The notes below the pieces were generated by a model. The model saw only the letters and a program-made list of their open reading frames with translations, was not told where the DNA came from and did no database searches. This document shows positions 12,901-63,945 of a stretch of DNA of 64,000 bases, in pieces (positions within the stretch are counted from its first letter, which is position 1; every line of letters starts with the position of its first letter). A program made the translations under genes and the position numbers. The DNA lies in assembly GCA_009617715.1 (NCBI GenBank), contig VTFK01000032.1, positions 744,001 to 808,000 of the forward strand, read 5' to 3'. The stretch is from Plectrocnemia conspersa. Its lineage: Eukaryota > Arthropoda > Insecta > Trichoptera > Polycentropodidae.

Positions 12901-14709
12901 CAGCAAAGCGACCTTAGCATTCGTCAAAATCTTCTTAATGCTACAATAATTGAGTTGAAATTTTTTCCTTTTGGCATTGACATTGGTAACTTTGAAATAT
13001 AATCGCAGGATTTAAAAAGCAAGGAAATATGGAGCTCTAAATTTCAAAGTCTTTGTATTGATTTGGAAGTATTGGAGAAGAACGAATGTGATCTTAGTTC
13101 ACAACATAAGTGGTCTGCTTTGAAAGACCTGGAGAATGAAAACATGATCATTTTCAACGTCTGGAATAGTATTCCTGACTCTTACGATCAGCTGAAAAAA
13201 CTTGCGTTTGCTGTTCTTTCCCTTTTTGGTTCTACATATTCATGCGAACAATCCTTTTCAAGCATGAACTTCATCAAGAGTAAACTGAGAAGTCTTCTTA
13301 TTGACGAAAACCTGGAATCATGCCTAAAATTAAAAACAACAACATATAAACCTGACATACTGAAACTTTCCAAGGAGATCCAAGGACCTTGTTCGCATTA
13401 AGTGTTTGTCAGTCATTGTCATGATTTAAATTTACGGATACCTTACTTTCATATTATTGTTTATCAACTAAAATTATAATAAAGGTTTACTAAATTAAAA
13501 AACAGATTTGGCTCTCATAACTTTTTTAAATCATTGTAATGTACATATTTGGCTCTTCGGCCAATAAGTTTGCCGACCACTGGTCTAGGTCATTATGAAT
13601 CGGGGCGGATTTATTATTTCTTTGTGATTTTTTCGTAACTATTTGGATTTATCCACGTTGGTTGGTTTGCTCCACGATAGAAACCCTCCTCCTTTATCTG
13701 GGCTAGGGACCGGCAAGAGTGCAACATATCTACACTCCAGGCGGAATATGTAATATATATTACACACACACATACATATATATATACAATAAATAATAAA
13801 CATTTCGGCCATCGTGACGCATTGGGGTAACCTGTTAGATCACAATGGTCTTAATTAATTCTAATTAAATACATATATTAAAAATAAATTATAAAATAAT
13901 ATAACAAGTAAAATAAAATGATTCAACGACAAGGAATCGATTTTGTTATTATTATTATTATTTAATATTTACTAAGAATTATTATTATTATTTTATTAAT
14001 TATATATTATTTATTAATAACTATTTAATAGTAATTATTATTATTATTATTTAATTATTACAAACAATAAAAACCAATCACAAAAACAATATTAAAACAG
14101 TCGAAATAACGTATAACTATATTCACAAGTATTTACAAATCACAAAAATTATTAAAATATTGATGACATAATTTAATTTCGATTCATTAATTAAATTATA
14201 AAAAAAACGAATTTCCGCGACGCGTTTGTGCCAACCCTAAAGTGGCGCTGCAGTAGCACGATCAAAACCGCGCGCAAAATACAAACGACTAAAATTAAGG
14301 GGTGACTTTATAATTATATATACCACTGATTCATCGCAAATTCTATAAATAAAATCACTGAAATCGTTTACTAGGAACTCAAACTGATTTTTAAAACATA
14401 TATTGCCAACTTTTACCTTTCCATTTCTTTAAAAAATTAAGGTTTTAACGAACGCATCATATGATGCGCATGGCGTTAGACAGTAGATTTACTTGCGCAT
14501 CATATTATTGATTTCATTGATTAGTACAAATCATTGACTATTGAAACAATAATGCATAAAAGCTAGTCTTACACAATTGCCTTTACTTTTTGTTAGCCAT
14601 TATATAAATTATGTGAACTGAGTACTAAAATGTTTAATTATATTTCAGAACTCCAGAAACGAGCCATGAAGAAGTAGAAGAACCAATGGACCAAGACGAT
14701 GCCAAGTGA
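3990..14709 (+). CDS. HDAC4: Class IIa histone deacetylase (HDAC4/5/7/9 type), 3' part of gene, 14 exons
   Basis: Nuclear-cytoplasmic co-repressor that binds MEF2 and is exported when 14-3-3 docks on phosphoserines. Exons: 3990-4262, 4343-4413, 5819-5955, 7031-7183, 8415-8635, 8703-9588, 9658-9860, 9930-10073, 10142-10261, 10335-10457, 10530-10670, 10753-10923, 10997-11133, 14649-14709. All junctions are GT-AG with matching phases; about 946 residues. Order: Gln-rich coiled coil (1-90), MEF2-binding helix (EVKQKLQLFL, across exons 1/2), basic NLS, deacetylase domain (about 511-905), C-terminal tail with the MASLS export-type motif. The three 14-3-3 sites are present: RKTASEP (S162), GRTQSAP (S360), CRALSSP (S469). 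Zinc ligands D697, H699 and D791 and the PPGHH pair (659-660) are present. Residue numbers count from the first visible exon; the N-terminus is upstream of the window. No frameshift seen. Identification is very secure; HDAC4 is the usual name of the single insect class IIa gene. Confidence 0.96.
9361..10923 (+). CDS. HDAC4: HDAC4 catalytic domain exons, with Tyr at the class IIa signature position
   Basis: Seven compact exons separated by introns of 68-82 nt encode the zinc-dependent deacetylase fold. The cysteine/histidine zinc subdomain typical of class IIa is visible (KHACTCGD, then HPEH, then RLGCGG). The active-site loop reads [12 protein letters not shown], so the transition-state tyrosine is present at codon 10777-10779, where vertebrate class IIa enzymes have histidine. 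This predicts a catalytically more competent enzyme than human HDAC4; that is inference from family knowledge, not shown by sequence alone. Confidence 0.93.
9589..9657 (+). other. 69-nt stop-free intron inside the HDAC4 deacetylase domain
   Basis: GT-AG intron between ..TLLFG and TNPLNRQ. Its length is a multiple of three and it has no in-frame stop, so retention would insert 23 mostly hydrophobic residues without breaking the frame. The next intron (9861-9929) is also 69 nt but has an early in-frame TGA. Confidence 0.85.
12401..13582 (+). mobile_element. hAT DNA transposon, internally deleted, with 8-bp target duplication
   Basis: The termini are inverted: CAGGGGTCGGCAAA at the left and the reverse complement of CAGTGGTCGGCAAA at the right (one mismatch). 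The element is flanked by a perfect 8-bp duplication GTCTAGGT (12393-12400 and 13583-13590), the hallmark of hAT insertion. Inside are a central transposase piece and the C-terminal hAT dimerisation region ([20 protein letters not shown]) of the GTF2IRD2/SCAND3/FAM200-like branch. At about 1.18 kb it lacks the N-terminus and much of the catalytic core, and the remaining ORF is broken by frameshifts, so it is a defective copy. It sits in the last HDAC4 intron. Confidence 0.93.
12455..13401 (+). pseudogene. Broken hAT transposase ORF
   Basis: Segments in two frames near 12,540-12,660 both resemble the same transposase region ([18 protein letters not shown] in one frame, [20 protein letters not shown] in the next), which implies a frameshift near 12,610. 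A stop follows near 12,949. The C-terminal block 13,063-13,401 is open and carries the dimerisation motif. The N-terminal zinc finger and the first catalytic part are absent. Not expected to be active. Confidence 0.85.
13807..13865 (+). mobile_element. Old LINE 3' terminal hairpin, plus orientation
   Basis: Diverged copy of the terminal hairpin found in the LINE copies at 54.9 and 57.3 kb: a GGCCATCGTGAC-type arm, the GCATTGGGGTAACCTGTTA loop and a return arm ending ATGGTC, followed by TTAATTAATT. No coding part is recognisable next to it. Confidence 0.6.
13940..14060. repeat. (ATT)n-rich low-complexity DNA
   Basis: Repeated runs of ATT/TTA trinucleotides in the last HDAC4 intron. No function visible. 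Confidence 0.8.
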
Positions 14710-17100
14710 TCTAAATTATCGACTTAATTCGGATAACAATACATTATCACCTAAGCTCACAGCTTTAGGTTACGTACGAAAAGTATAACTCACGAAATCT
14801 GCAGCCGTAGCTGCACAATCACTGGATTGATACACATTTATGATTAAGGTTAAAATGCTTTGTGCGACTATAAAATATATTCGCATCAAAGATTATTGTG
14901 TATATTTATTGTGCGTACAGTTTCGTACGAAGATTATATATATATAATAAATATATATATATACTTCACTGCATTTCAGATATACATAGATTTGATTGCT
15001 CTTTGTAAATATAAACATATCTATAAATCTTTAAAGAACACATTTTTTCTATTGAAGAAAAAAAAGTTATTTTGCACATTAACTGTGGATTATTTCTTAT
15101 ATGTACGTATAGTGAATAACGTATTTTAAAATGGCGCACTGTGCGTCGGCGTGTAATTACCAAAGTTAGTATAAAAAAATATAAATTTATGAGAAAAACG
15201 TAAAATTCATTGAAACGATATTTTTATACATTTTTTTATTACATATATTTATATATATATACACGCAGACAATATTTGGTAAACATATTTGTTTGATAAA
15301 ACATTTCTCAATGCGAGTGACCTTATCGGCAGCAACGAACGTTTAATCAACGGTTGAAAATGAATCACGTTATCTGATGTTCTTTTTTAAAAATGTACAT
15401 CGCTAGATTTTTTTATACAGTTGCGACATCTAGAATCAATCTCAGACAAGTACTAAGTATCATAATGTAGTGGATGTGTTGTGGTCTTGTAGAATTGAGA
15501 TTTTTCTAATAAAGAATTTTAAGTTTTAAATACTATACAAATGTAGCTATGTAATTCAAAATATTGAAATATTTGCTGTGATCTCTGAATTTGTGACAAT
15601 TCGATAGATTTCGCTCACTATTCTTGGGGTCGCCACCATACATCTTTTACTTGTCTGAAATTGTTACTAGGGGTCACAATTATGTAATATAATAAATGTA
15701 AGCAAATATTCACAATTATTTTTTAACATTATGATATTTTTTCGACAAGTCATATATTTTTTTCTTAAAAAAATGTGATATACTTATATCACTAATAAAC
15801 GTTAAAAGTGCGGGCCACTTTTAACTTATTTATTAATAATTATTTAAATGTTTAAAAGTTAATTAATAATCATATATTATTTCTTCGCTTACTCAAGCAT
15901 CAAAGCATTTAACGTTATACGGCAGATCTTTGTAAGTCTTCGTAAGAGTATAAGTGAATATTATATATAAAAGGTTTAATAGTATAAGTGTTTATTTGTA
16001 ATATGTTTTTTAAATAAACAATTCAGAGGGTGATAAATACGATAGATTTATATATTGAAACAAAGTAAAATAACGATTGCATAAATATATTTTTATTATA
16101 TAGAGCTTAGCCTCTTATATAATATATGATTTTAAGAATATAAAAAAAATATTAAAATAAATATATTTATAAAAAAAACTCTTAAATTTGCTATTTTGTG
16201 AAATTAATATTTGTTGTATAGATACTTAGACATTCCTATACACATATGATATGTATATGTAAATATGTATACAGTGATGAGGTCCCAAAATGATAACGAC
16301 CGGTTCTAAAATTTGCTTCATACTTTATAATTGACTACAGCTCACCATTGTGCATATGCATATGTAAACGTATTTGTATATGATTACATATACATGTATG
16401 TGTGTATGTGCATATATGTATACGTATGTGTATATGCAGGACTTTTCTCTATCTATTGTGGTATACGAACGCTTAAAAAAACGCAGTAAAGCCACGTTTT
16501 ATTTTAAGAGAAAGCCTTGCAAATACATATATGTATATAAATAGTTGTACTAAATATTTATAAATAATTTTACAATTTTAGAACACAGTTCACATACAAT
16601 AATATTAAATGTTCAATATATTTGTATCAATGTGTAAATTTGTAATAATGTGCTCCTTTGTAAGACACTGAACGAAAACACATACATGTAATCACATACG
16701 CATGTTAAACATTCAAAGTACACACTTATTAATACATATATATAAAAATAAGAATTTATTCCTCAAAGTACATATTTTGTGTATGTATAGTTTCCACAGT
16801 GCGGATGTTGATCTACACTAAAAAATAAAACATGTTATGTATTTAAAATTTTATTGTTACATTTAATATATATATGGGATATGAAAATATATTTAATAAT
16901 AAATGTATATATTTGGATATAGATTTTACTTAAGAAATACTACATTTAACCTAACCTTAAAATATATTCCTATCTATTTTAAATTAATAAAAATGTATTC
17001 TTTTCATATACCTTCTAGATCGTTGCGATGGAATTAGTCACAAGGACTATAAAATGAGTTGTTCTATTTATTTGTAAATTCCTAAAAATAAGCTTTTTTT
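14710..17100. other. HDAC4 3' UTR and AT-rich intergenic DNA
   Basis: No gene seen. The first part is probably HDAC4 3' UTR. 16,240-16,440 is rich in alternating TA/TG/CA steps (ATATGCATATG, TATGTGTGTATGTGC) and could be a simple-repeat or Z-DNA-prone tract. Confidence 0.5.
15508..15513 (+). terminator. Candidate HDAC4 polyadenylation signal AATAAA
   Basis: First clean AATAAA in a plausible context about 800 nt after the HDAC4 stop. Other AATAAA copies follow in this very AT-rich DNA (for example near 16,013), so the true 3' end is uncertain. Confidence 0.4.
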
Positions 17101-17134
17101 TTGTTAATGTGATATAAGTGCGTGTACCATTCGT

Positions 17135-17308
17135 ATGTTTGATTGGTCAGAAAGCACTTTGCAAATGGACAAAAGATGCAGTCGGTGCCAGCATAAAGTC
17201 GAAAGCGGAGCGGAATCCGCTTACAAGCTTTTTGATCCCCTAGACCGCATTACAAAGGAATTAAATAGTATCATTGAATCATTGCATAGCGCAGACGATC
17301 AAGAATAA
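17135..17308 (+). CDS. Small 57-codon ORF with a CxxC pair, unrecognised
   Basis: ATG at 17135, TAA at 17306-17308. The peptide starts MFDWSESTLQMDKRCSRCQ and is acidic towards its end. The surrounding 17,100-17,600 is more GC-rich than its neighbours, and a donor-like AAG|GTAAAG follows the stop. It may be a retroelement ORF1 remnant or a small gene; no family is recognised and only one CxxC is present. Low confidence that it is translated. Confidence 0.25.
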   Translation: MFDWSESTLQMDKRCSRCQHKVESGAESAYKLFDPLDRITKELNSIIESLHSADDQE

Positions 17309-17639
17309 GAAAGGTAAAGGATATTCCTAACCGTAAACGAACATATAAGAGCGAACACGGCGTACTCAGTACTACCAGAAACTTTCAGTAAAAATATTGT
17401 CGCTTCTTCAACTTCGATTTCGACTTGGAACAAACTAGAGGTCAGCCGAATTTCCATCAAACCAACCTACGCAGAGTATTGAGCGAGACGATCCGTAAAA
17501 GACCAAGGAAACCGCTGCTTTCCGCTTTACGTCAGACCAAGTCTAACTACGAAGTCACCGGAATCCAATAGTTCAACGATAATTTATATACAATTAGGAG
17601 ACTATGTGACTAATAAACATAAAAAAATATATGTATATA

Positions 17640-18060
17640 TAATTTAAATAATACAGAGAATTTAAAAATTACATTATACGAACCGGACCAACTCCTCGTA
17701 GCTGACATTAAAAATGTACTATGTCAATGTATTAAGGAGCCGGATGACGACATTCATAGGCGAGTCGATAAGTGGGGACGTCTTAGCCCTAACGGTCATC
17801 AAAAGAGGACGCGATCCTGATTCTCAAAGAAGTCTGGAACCCAAAAGTGGAACTCCTCGAAAATATCTAGATTGTCGACAGCACCTTTCAGTAGTTTGAA
17901 AAAATGCTTAGTGACATACAAATTTCTGCGAGAACTCGAGCGAATCGTATCCCAACGCTCCTAAAAGAAAAGTGCAAGCTAATAAGCTGCTTTTAATTAT
18001 TACAAATACAGTCTGAATAAATTCGAGTTCCCTTTGTTGGTAACATTGTAAATCAGACAG
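17640..18060 (-). mobile_element. Old jockey-like LINE fragment (3' part of ORF2)
   Basis: The segment is collinear with 55,040-55,330 and 57,490-57,800. The minus-strand peptide includes FLLGALGYDSLEFSQKF, matching GALGYDSLSSRRKLYVAKHF of the younger copy. It is diverged and truncated, and lies directly beside the mariner remnant. Confidence 0.7.
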
Positions 18061-18129
18061 CTGGCAATAATCACGCGTGTTCAAAGTATTAAATGTTGGT
18101 TTGTAACACATTTACGAAATAAATCGCTT

Positions 18130-19095
18130 GAGCACTAGTTCAGATACAACAATTCTGTACAAATTGTGTATCGGAATTTACAGGAAGATTGTGGTAAATT
18201 TCATCATACTACTGAACGAATAATTCATAACGCAGTGTAAAAATGGAAGAGACTAGAAGTATTGAAGATAGCGTACGGCCTGTGTTTCATAGTAGCGTCT
18301 GTTCGGCCAAGAATATTGCTGCTGTAAGTGAAAGTGTGGCAGAACACCTCGAATGTTGGGCTTTTATTATGGCTTCTATTGTCGTATTTTACATCTGGAC
18401 TTGCACCTTCACCCGTATAACATTTAGATAACACAAGAACTGAAGCCCAGATACCACGGACAGAGAATAATTTACGCAGATTGGGTGTTAAGAGCAACAG
18501 GAAATTGATGCGGATTTTTCAATGAAAATCTTCTTCTCTGATGAGACACATTTCCACTTCTATGGGAATGTTAATAAGCAAAATTTCCGTATATGAGGCA
18601 AGGAAATTCCTTATATAATTTACGAAAGATCAGTACATGTCCAAAAAGTGACTGTTTAGTGCCATTGTGGTCAGGCGGCGTCATTGGGCTTTACTTTTTT
18701 TGAAAACGACCGGACTGTAACAGTCAACGATGAGCGCTATAAGTGCATGATAACCGATTATTTTTGGGACGAAATCGAATATATTGATGCGGAAGACACG
18801 TGGTTCCAACTTGCTATACGTTGGGTGCAACGTTAGATGTTTTGCGTGAAAAGTTCATAGGTTAGATTATTTTACGTTTTGGTGACGTTTACTGGCCGCC
18901 AAAGTCATACAAATTAAATCAGTTGGATTTTTTTGTGGGGTTACGCTGAGAGTCGTGTTTACGCTGACAAACCCGAAACGTTGGAGCACATAAAAATTCG
19001 AAATGTACGAAAAAATCATCGAAAGTTTTATCAATATGATCTACTACTGCAAAATGCTCAAAGGCAGCCATTTATTCGATATAATTTTTTATAAT
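18130..19095 (+). pseudogene. Decayed Tc1/mariner-superfamily transposase
   Basis: Across shifting plus-strand frames the order of a DDE transposase is visible: LHLHPYNI and ITQELKPRYHGQR, then FNENLLLSDETHFHFYGNVN (first Asp), then VTVNDERYKCMITDYFWDEI, then WFQ where the second catalytic block is damaged, then FGDVYWPPKS, then FLWGYAESRVYADKPETLE. Numerous stops and frameshifts show it is dead. No clean terminal repeats were located. Confidence 0.85.
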
Positions 19096-19439
19096 TAATG
19101 AAATACATAAAATGTTGGATTATTAAAAAAAATCCAAAGATATTCCTTAATTTGTGTGTTTTTTTTAAAGTTGGATCATCTCTAGAAATTTGAAAAATTG
19201 CGATAAAGTTTTATTGTATAAGTAGAATTGTGAACCAAATATTCAGAAGACAACTTGGCTGTAAAATTTATTCAATCCATTCATATAAATAAAAGTATAT
19301 TTTATAAATATGTTTTTATTATTATTGTTATAATTAAAAAATATGTATTTTTTTAATTAAATATAAATAAATATGGTCCCGTACATAATTTATAATTATT
19401 AAGATCTTGAGTTTTGGAAAAAAAATAGATTTTCGATTG

Positions 19440-19618
19440 ATAGAGGTAATTAATATATTTTACCTACTGGCAGCACTAATAAACGTCAAAACATCGATTG
19501 CGACGTCTCACCGGCCAGTGTCGAAAATTTTCCATCTTCGTCTCCTACAATGCTGAAAAGTGTAAAACGTTGAATCGTGTTAACAATTTAGACAAGTATC
19601 AAAGGTATTAGGTGAAGA
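19440..19618 (+). promoter_or_regulatory. Probable USP30 promoter and 5' UTR
   Basis: Short GC-richer stretch just before the USP30 start codon. It contains ATCGATTGCGACGTC and CCGGCCAGTGTC but no TATA box. The position relative to the ATG supports it; no transcription start can be fixed. Confidence 0.35.
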
Positions 19619-22438
19619 ATGGAAGGTGGAGAGCGAATGCTGATGGCGGCCGGTCTGACGGCCGCCGTGGTGGTGGGCGCCTTCGTCATGTGGGGCCCCG
19701 GTGGAGGCTCGCGCACGCGCCACCGCCGAGGACGAGTGGCCGGACTGCAGAACCTCGGCAGGACTTGCTTTCTCAACACGCTGCTCCAGGCGCTGGCTGC
19801 GTGTCCCAACTTCGCCGGCTGGTTGAAGAGGAGGGCGAACGCTGACGCCGCCAACAGCATGATCACGACGCTTTCTACCGTTTTAGAAGGTCTGTACATG
19901 GTTTAGACGCTTTTTAATTCAATTTAACCTAAAGCTAATTCATTATGTCAAATTGATGAAATATCCATGATTAATTGATAAGTTGATTATAACTTGAGAT
20001 TAAGTGTTAAATAAAATAAGTAAAAACACTAATTTTATATTTTTAGTTGTAAATGGAAGTCACGAGAGTGCAAGAGGGGCCGGCCCAGTCTGTCCTTTAG
20101 GCGTTTTACGCTGCTTAGGAGCATTGGGTTGGGTCGTTCCTGAAGACCAACACGACGCTCATGAACTATTGCATGTTATACTTTCTTGCGTAGACGAAGA
20201 AACACAAGCATCTGCCAAAAGAGTAAGCATCAATCTTCTTATAACACAGGCTTGCGAAACAGTTTTAATTTTTTAACTGGTTTTTATGCAATTTTTAATG
20301 TTGATTCCAAAAATTTCATGTAAGGTTATATCACAAAAAGATGCAAATTTAAGATATTTGAGTTTAGAAATACAAAAATATAAAAACTAAAATCATTAAT
20401 ACATTTAATAACTTGTGGACAAATTTGTTCACATTTCGTCATTTCAACTTCATGTAACAAAAACATTTATTTAGCGCTTCAGCCAAAAATGCTACTACAT
20501 ACAGATTTTTTCTATTAATATATCTCACATATTATTTATTCGTAACCATCAAACTGTGAATCACATACCAATACAACAAAATGTATATAAATAATTTTTA
20601 ACACTATAATCGGTAAAATGGTGCAACTATTTTTATTTCATAGATTTATTTAGCTACATAATATAGCTAACTGTAAACTAACACTAAATAAATTTAATCG
20701 AAACATACATATAAAACACAGACAGAGTATAAAAAAATACTATATAGCTTATAATTTATTTCTTAATTCACAAAGGTGTTTCTTTTATCCATTGGGGGTT
20801 TAAACCCGCTACATTTTAATTTTCTGGATTGCCCTAGGAATATTGTTATACAAATTCACGCCTCTGTACTTCTCTGTTTTCTTATACCTAACTATCCTTA
20901 AATTGTTTCTATTTCTTGTATTAAATCTATGCACAATTTTATTTCTTATTAAATACCTGTGTAATTATTTACCGAATACCTCAATAAATTTTTAGCAACC
21001 AGGCTGCTTATCAGATGCTTTAGGGCTCTTCTCTGGAGGTTTTCGCAGTCCCGTGCGAGGCGAAGGCAGCAGAGACGATCTACCATTAGCGCCTTTCCCG
21101 CATTGAGATCTGTTAGCTCACCGGCTACTCCCGATTCTCCGTTAGTTAAATGCGCTCGCTCTTTATCGCAAGCTGCTATAACACTTTCTGATAAAACAAA
21201 GAGTTCTGCAAAAGGTATTGTATTATATATTTTAAATATAAATATATATCATACGTTAATGATATTATTTTTATTGATAGAAATTAACGGCTCATCTTTA
21301 CATCCTGAGTTTGGAAGCGGTATATCAATCACTAAAGGAGTATCAAGATCGTTTTGTCAGCTCGATAGGTTGGGTCGGCCGGCTCCTCCTGCGCCTCCGC
21401 CGCCTCAACTGCCTTTCCACGGAACGATGGCAACTAGATTACAATGCACAATTTGCTCTTATAAGGTATTAAATGCACTACATATATTTACAGTATATTT
21501 TTTACATATTGTTTTTTATCGTTAGTCACCAATTCGCTACGACAAGTTTGACAGCATATCTTTACAACTGGGAGAAGCCATCGGCGCCCTTAGCGTTTCA
21601 GGCTTACTTAGAGCTTTTACATCTCCGGAAATGGTCAAAGGCGTGTCTTGCACTCGCTGTAACGACGGTCGCGACTCTTCCATACCTCCTATATTGACCA
21701 CTCACATCAAATCGCAAAGCATCGCTAAGGTTACATTTATAATATTCTTTTATTTATTTATGTTGTATTAAAATATATTTTTTCTTCAGCTACCTTCCTG
21801 CTTATGTCTTCACATTGGCCGCACCACATGGGGACCTTCCGGGCTCAGCAAGAGAAGCGATCACGTCTATTTCCAAGAGACGCTTTCTCTGGCGCCGTTT
21901 GCTTCTAATCAACCGTTGAAAGTCGAGTTCAACTTGCCGAGCGACCTGATGTCACAGAGTGTGCCATCTACGTTCGGACAATATGCAGGAATGGTTTCTG
22001 CCGGAACGAATGGCGGACAGGCTGACTGGCGAGCTTTGTATCGGTTACAGGCTGTGGTGGTTCACGTCGGAGGACCGCGTTCGGTCATTTCATCACTTAT
22101 AGGCGAGGAAATGCATTCGAGGCTAAACGGTAAGCTATTTGTCTGAATAATTTATCTAATGATGGGTTAATAAATGCAGCTGCTTCACCATGATAATGCA
22201 CTGGCTTACACCACAGCATTAATGATTTTTTCCCAATTTTTTCAACTATCAGACTAATTTTTAATGAATTATTTATGGCAATACATTGTTATTAATTTTC
22301 AGATGGTTCTACACTAGCGACACCGTAGTTCATGAAGTATCTTTGGATGAAGTACTACACAGTGCGGCTTACATGTTATTCTATGAAAAAATATCATTCA
22401 ACAACCAAAAACCATCGTCGAGAGTTTCAATCGAGTAA
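19619..22438 (+). CDS. USP30: USP30-like mitochondrial deubiquitinase, seven exons, two one-base frame breaks
   Basis: C19-family ubiquitin protease; the family member USP30 sits in the mitochondrial outer membrane and opposes ubiquitin-driven mitophagy. Exons: 19619-19889, 20047-20222, 20996-21214, 21281-21465, 21526-21729, 21790-22129, 22303-22438. The N-terminus has a hydrophobic anchor (residues 8-25) then a basic stretch (SRTRHRRGR), and Cys box LGRTCFLN with Cys50. Later come DQHDAHEL, zinc-site pairs CTIC and CTRC, and the His box GHFITYRRG, then SLDEVLHSAAYMLFYE. The frame breaks near 21,092-21,105 and 22,083-22,085; each needs one extra base and lies at a short homopolymer. With both bases the coding length is 1533 nt, 510 residues, close to human USP30. 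The ATG has A at -3 and G at +4. Likely functional with assembly errors; a recent pseudogene is the alternative. Confidence 0.92.
21215..21280 (+). other. 66-nt stop-free intron of USP30
   Basis: GT-AG intron after SSAK; its length is a multiple of three and it has no stop in the reading phase, so retention would add 22 residues. Same property as the HDAC4 intron at 9589. Confidence 0.75.
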
Positions 22439-24869
22439 TTATGATTTGATGTAAAATTTCCATAAATTCAATTGATATTTCGTTATTTTTTTGTGTGAGA
22501 ATCCGTCGAGATTTTACTTGGGAAATAACGTCGAACATTATTTACATTCTATATATTTATATTAGGAATGCTCTTTATATTATGGTTTTTATTAAGAACG
22601 AATTGACTATTTATAATTATTTTTGTTATATTTGAGTTGCTCTCAAATATATCATTTAAAATTACTTAAGAAATTTCATGTGATAATATTATTTAATTTC
22701 ATGTTCTGCGCATCATATATTTATTGTTTCTTTAAACAATACACTCATTTTTGGATAAAAAATGTTTAATATTTGCTAAAATTAATTAATGAATTTATTC
22801 TGATTGATAACATTCATTCCTATATTTTAATAATATTTTACACGTATTGTTTACAATTTGTAAACGATTAAAGCCTTTAATTATATCATGACATTTGGGT
22901 AACTTTCACTTATACGAGCACATTAAAAATTATAATAGCAACGTTCACTCATTTGTGTTATTTTTAGATGTGTATCTATTGAGTTGATGCAGAAGTTTTA
23001 ATAATTTTATCTGATGACTTATTTTTTTTTTTAAAAAATAGAGGTTCTTTACTATCTGCTAAGTAGTTAAAAGGGAGTGTTTCTTATTTACGTTTATATT
23101 TATTTTTAATAAAAATAATTGTTAACGTCATAATAATACATCAAAACTTATGCATCAACTTAAGATAAATTTTTGAATTTCTACTGTATTATATTATTCA
23201 TTTAGTTTGTTATACACGCTCATTATTTTCTTCCAAGTAACAATGAATGTATCAGTATTATTAAATTCAATTTAAATTTTGTACATGTGTAGAAGAACCA
23301 GCTTAATATTAAGCCATTGTATAAGTTCACTATTATCAATAACATATACAGAACTTATACGATTACTATTACTAAATACCAATTTTTGTTGTAGTTTATA
23401 ATGTAAATAGCCGTATCATTGTTTCTATACACATGTAAAATACTGAATAGTGCTAGGGTATTTTGACAAACTTTTAGAAAGATTGTAATTTACGTGTGTA
23501 GCATTGAACGTATGAAAATCATCTGTGTAAGTTACTACTGTGTTTTGATTCCAAAATCGTTATCTTATACGAAACAAATTCTATAAGAAAAAAATATTTT
23601 TTTACTATAAATTGTTTTTTTTTTATTATTATAAAGTCGATAAGTTATTCCAATATATGTCCATCTGTTATGAAGAAGTAAACCTCTTGTAAAAAAATTC
23701 TTGCTGATTACGCTCAAATATATTTATAAAAAATATGGATAGCTGTGATGGTAACTTTAAAAGATTGACAATAAATTGGGTTTTAAAGTTTGGTGTCAAT
23801 TTTGTAACATCGATCATGAAGAGGTGCCAAATGGTTGGATATCTGTATAAATATATATATATATATATATGAAATAAACATTAGTACATTAGCTTTGTTT
23901 AGCATAGTTATCATAATTAGCCGTGCATGTTTTTTGTTTTTATTTTATTGAGGTTTCGGATTTGAACTGATGTTCGTTCTGAAGTTGGAAGACAATCGAC
24001 TTATACGTAACTGATGCGAATTTTTGTACACAACGTTGGAGCGGTTTAAGGATATTATCTTTGTAAGATTGTTAACTAGTCATGCGAGATGAGTTATAAA
24101 ACATTCTCGGTTTTGTATTTTAATATGTGAGCGAATAACTATGATTAAAACGAAAGAATTTGTACTACAAAGTCGACTGATTGATTTTTTTCTTTTTGTA
24201 TTAAATTTATGTCGTTGATATGTAATGTAATTATAATGAATAAACATTAAAAATATGATATGGTAATGTTTTGTCATTATGCCGTCATCCCTTATAAACA
24301 TTTATTTTATTATTTTGTATTCAGACATAAGTTTAAAACAATATAATCTAGTTTAAAATTAAGAATAAAAAATAAATACTTCATAAGCTTTATTTATTGT
24401 GACTTTATTAACAAGCTTTTAAGCATAAATGATTTTTTCAATAATTAAAAATAATATAAATATAATTATTGTTTGATCAACAATACAAAATAAAAAGATT
24501 ATTGTGTTAGTGTTACGTATCCATATATATTATATATATTTTTTTATATAAAAGGTAACTGTTTCACTCCTATTACAATAGTTACACATTTAGGAGCGTC
24601 AATCGCAAAAAAACATTTTATTCATATATTAATGGTTTCATTAATTTTTGTACATTTATAAGAAAAAAATTCATGTATCACGTAAAAACTAAAGCGAGTA
24701 ACAAAAAAATATTTAATTACTTATTAAATAATGGAATAATAAGAATATTAATAATGCTACATAGTGTTAGAAAAATATATACGAGTATCTTGATTTCTTG
24801 AAAATAAAATATAGACAACTTGGCACGACGAGTCGATAGAAACGATCTATGACTTCTCTCTTGGTGTTA
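22439..24869. other. Convergent 3' regions of USP30 and the smoothelin-like gene
   Basis: No further gene. Plus-strand AATAAA occurs at 23770-23775, 23873-23878 and 24239-24244; minus-strand AATAAA (TTTATT on the plus strand) lies near 24,300 and 24,390. A (TA)n run is at 23,851-23,870. The two transcripts run tail-to-tail and may overlap. Confidence 0.5.

Positions 24870-63945
<39,076 letters not shown>

Larger units (their letters stand above)
12190..13745. repeat. Older dispersed repeat split by the hAT insertion
   Basis: Moderately GC-rich flanks (12,190-12,400 and 13,591-13,745, with ACGGCGCTACAACC at the left and GGCTAGGGACCGGCAAGAG at the right) become one continuous segment of roughly 360 bp when the hAT and one target copy are removed. 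It looks like an untranslated end of a retroelement, but the family is not identified. Confidence 0.45.

Noticed and set aside
16240..16440. TA/TG/CA-rich tract as a regulatory element
   Set aside because: Simple-sequence composition alone explains it.
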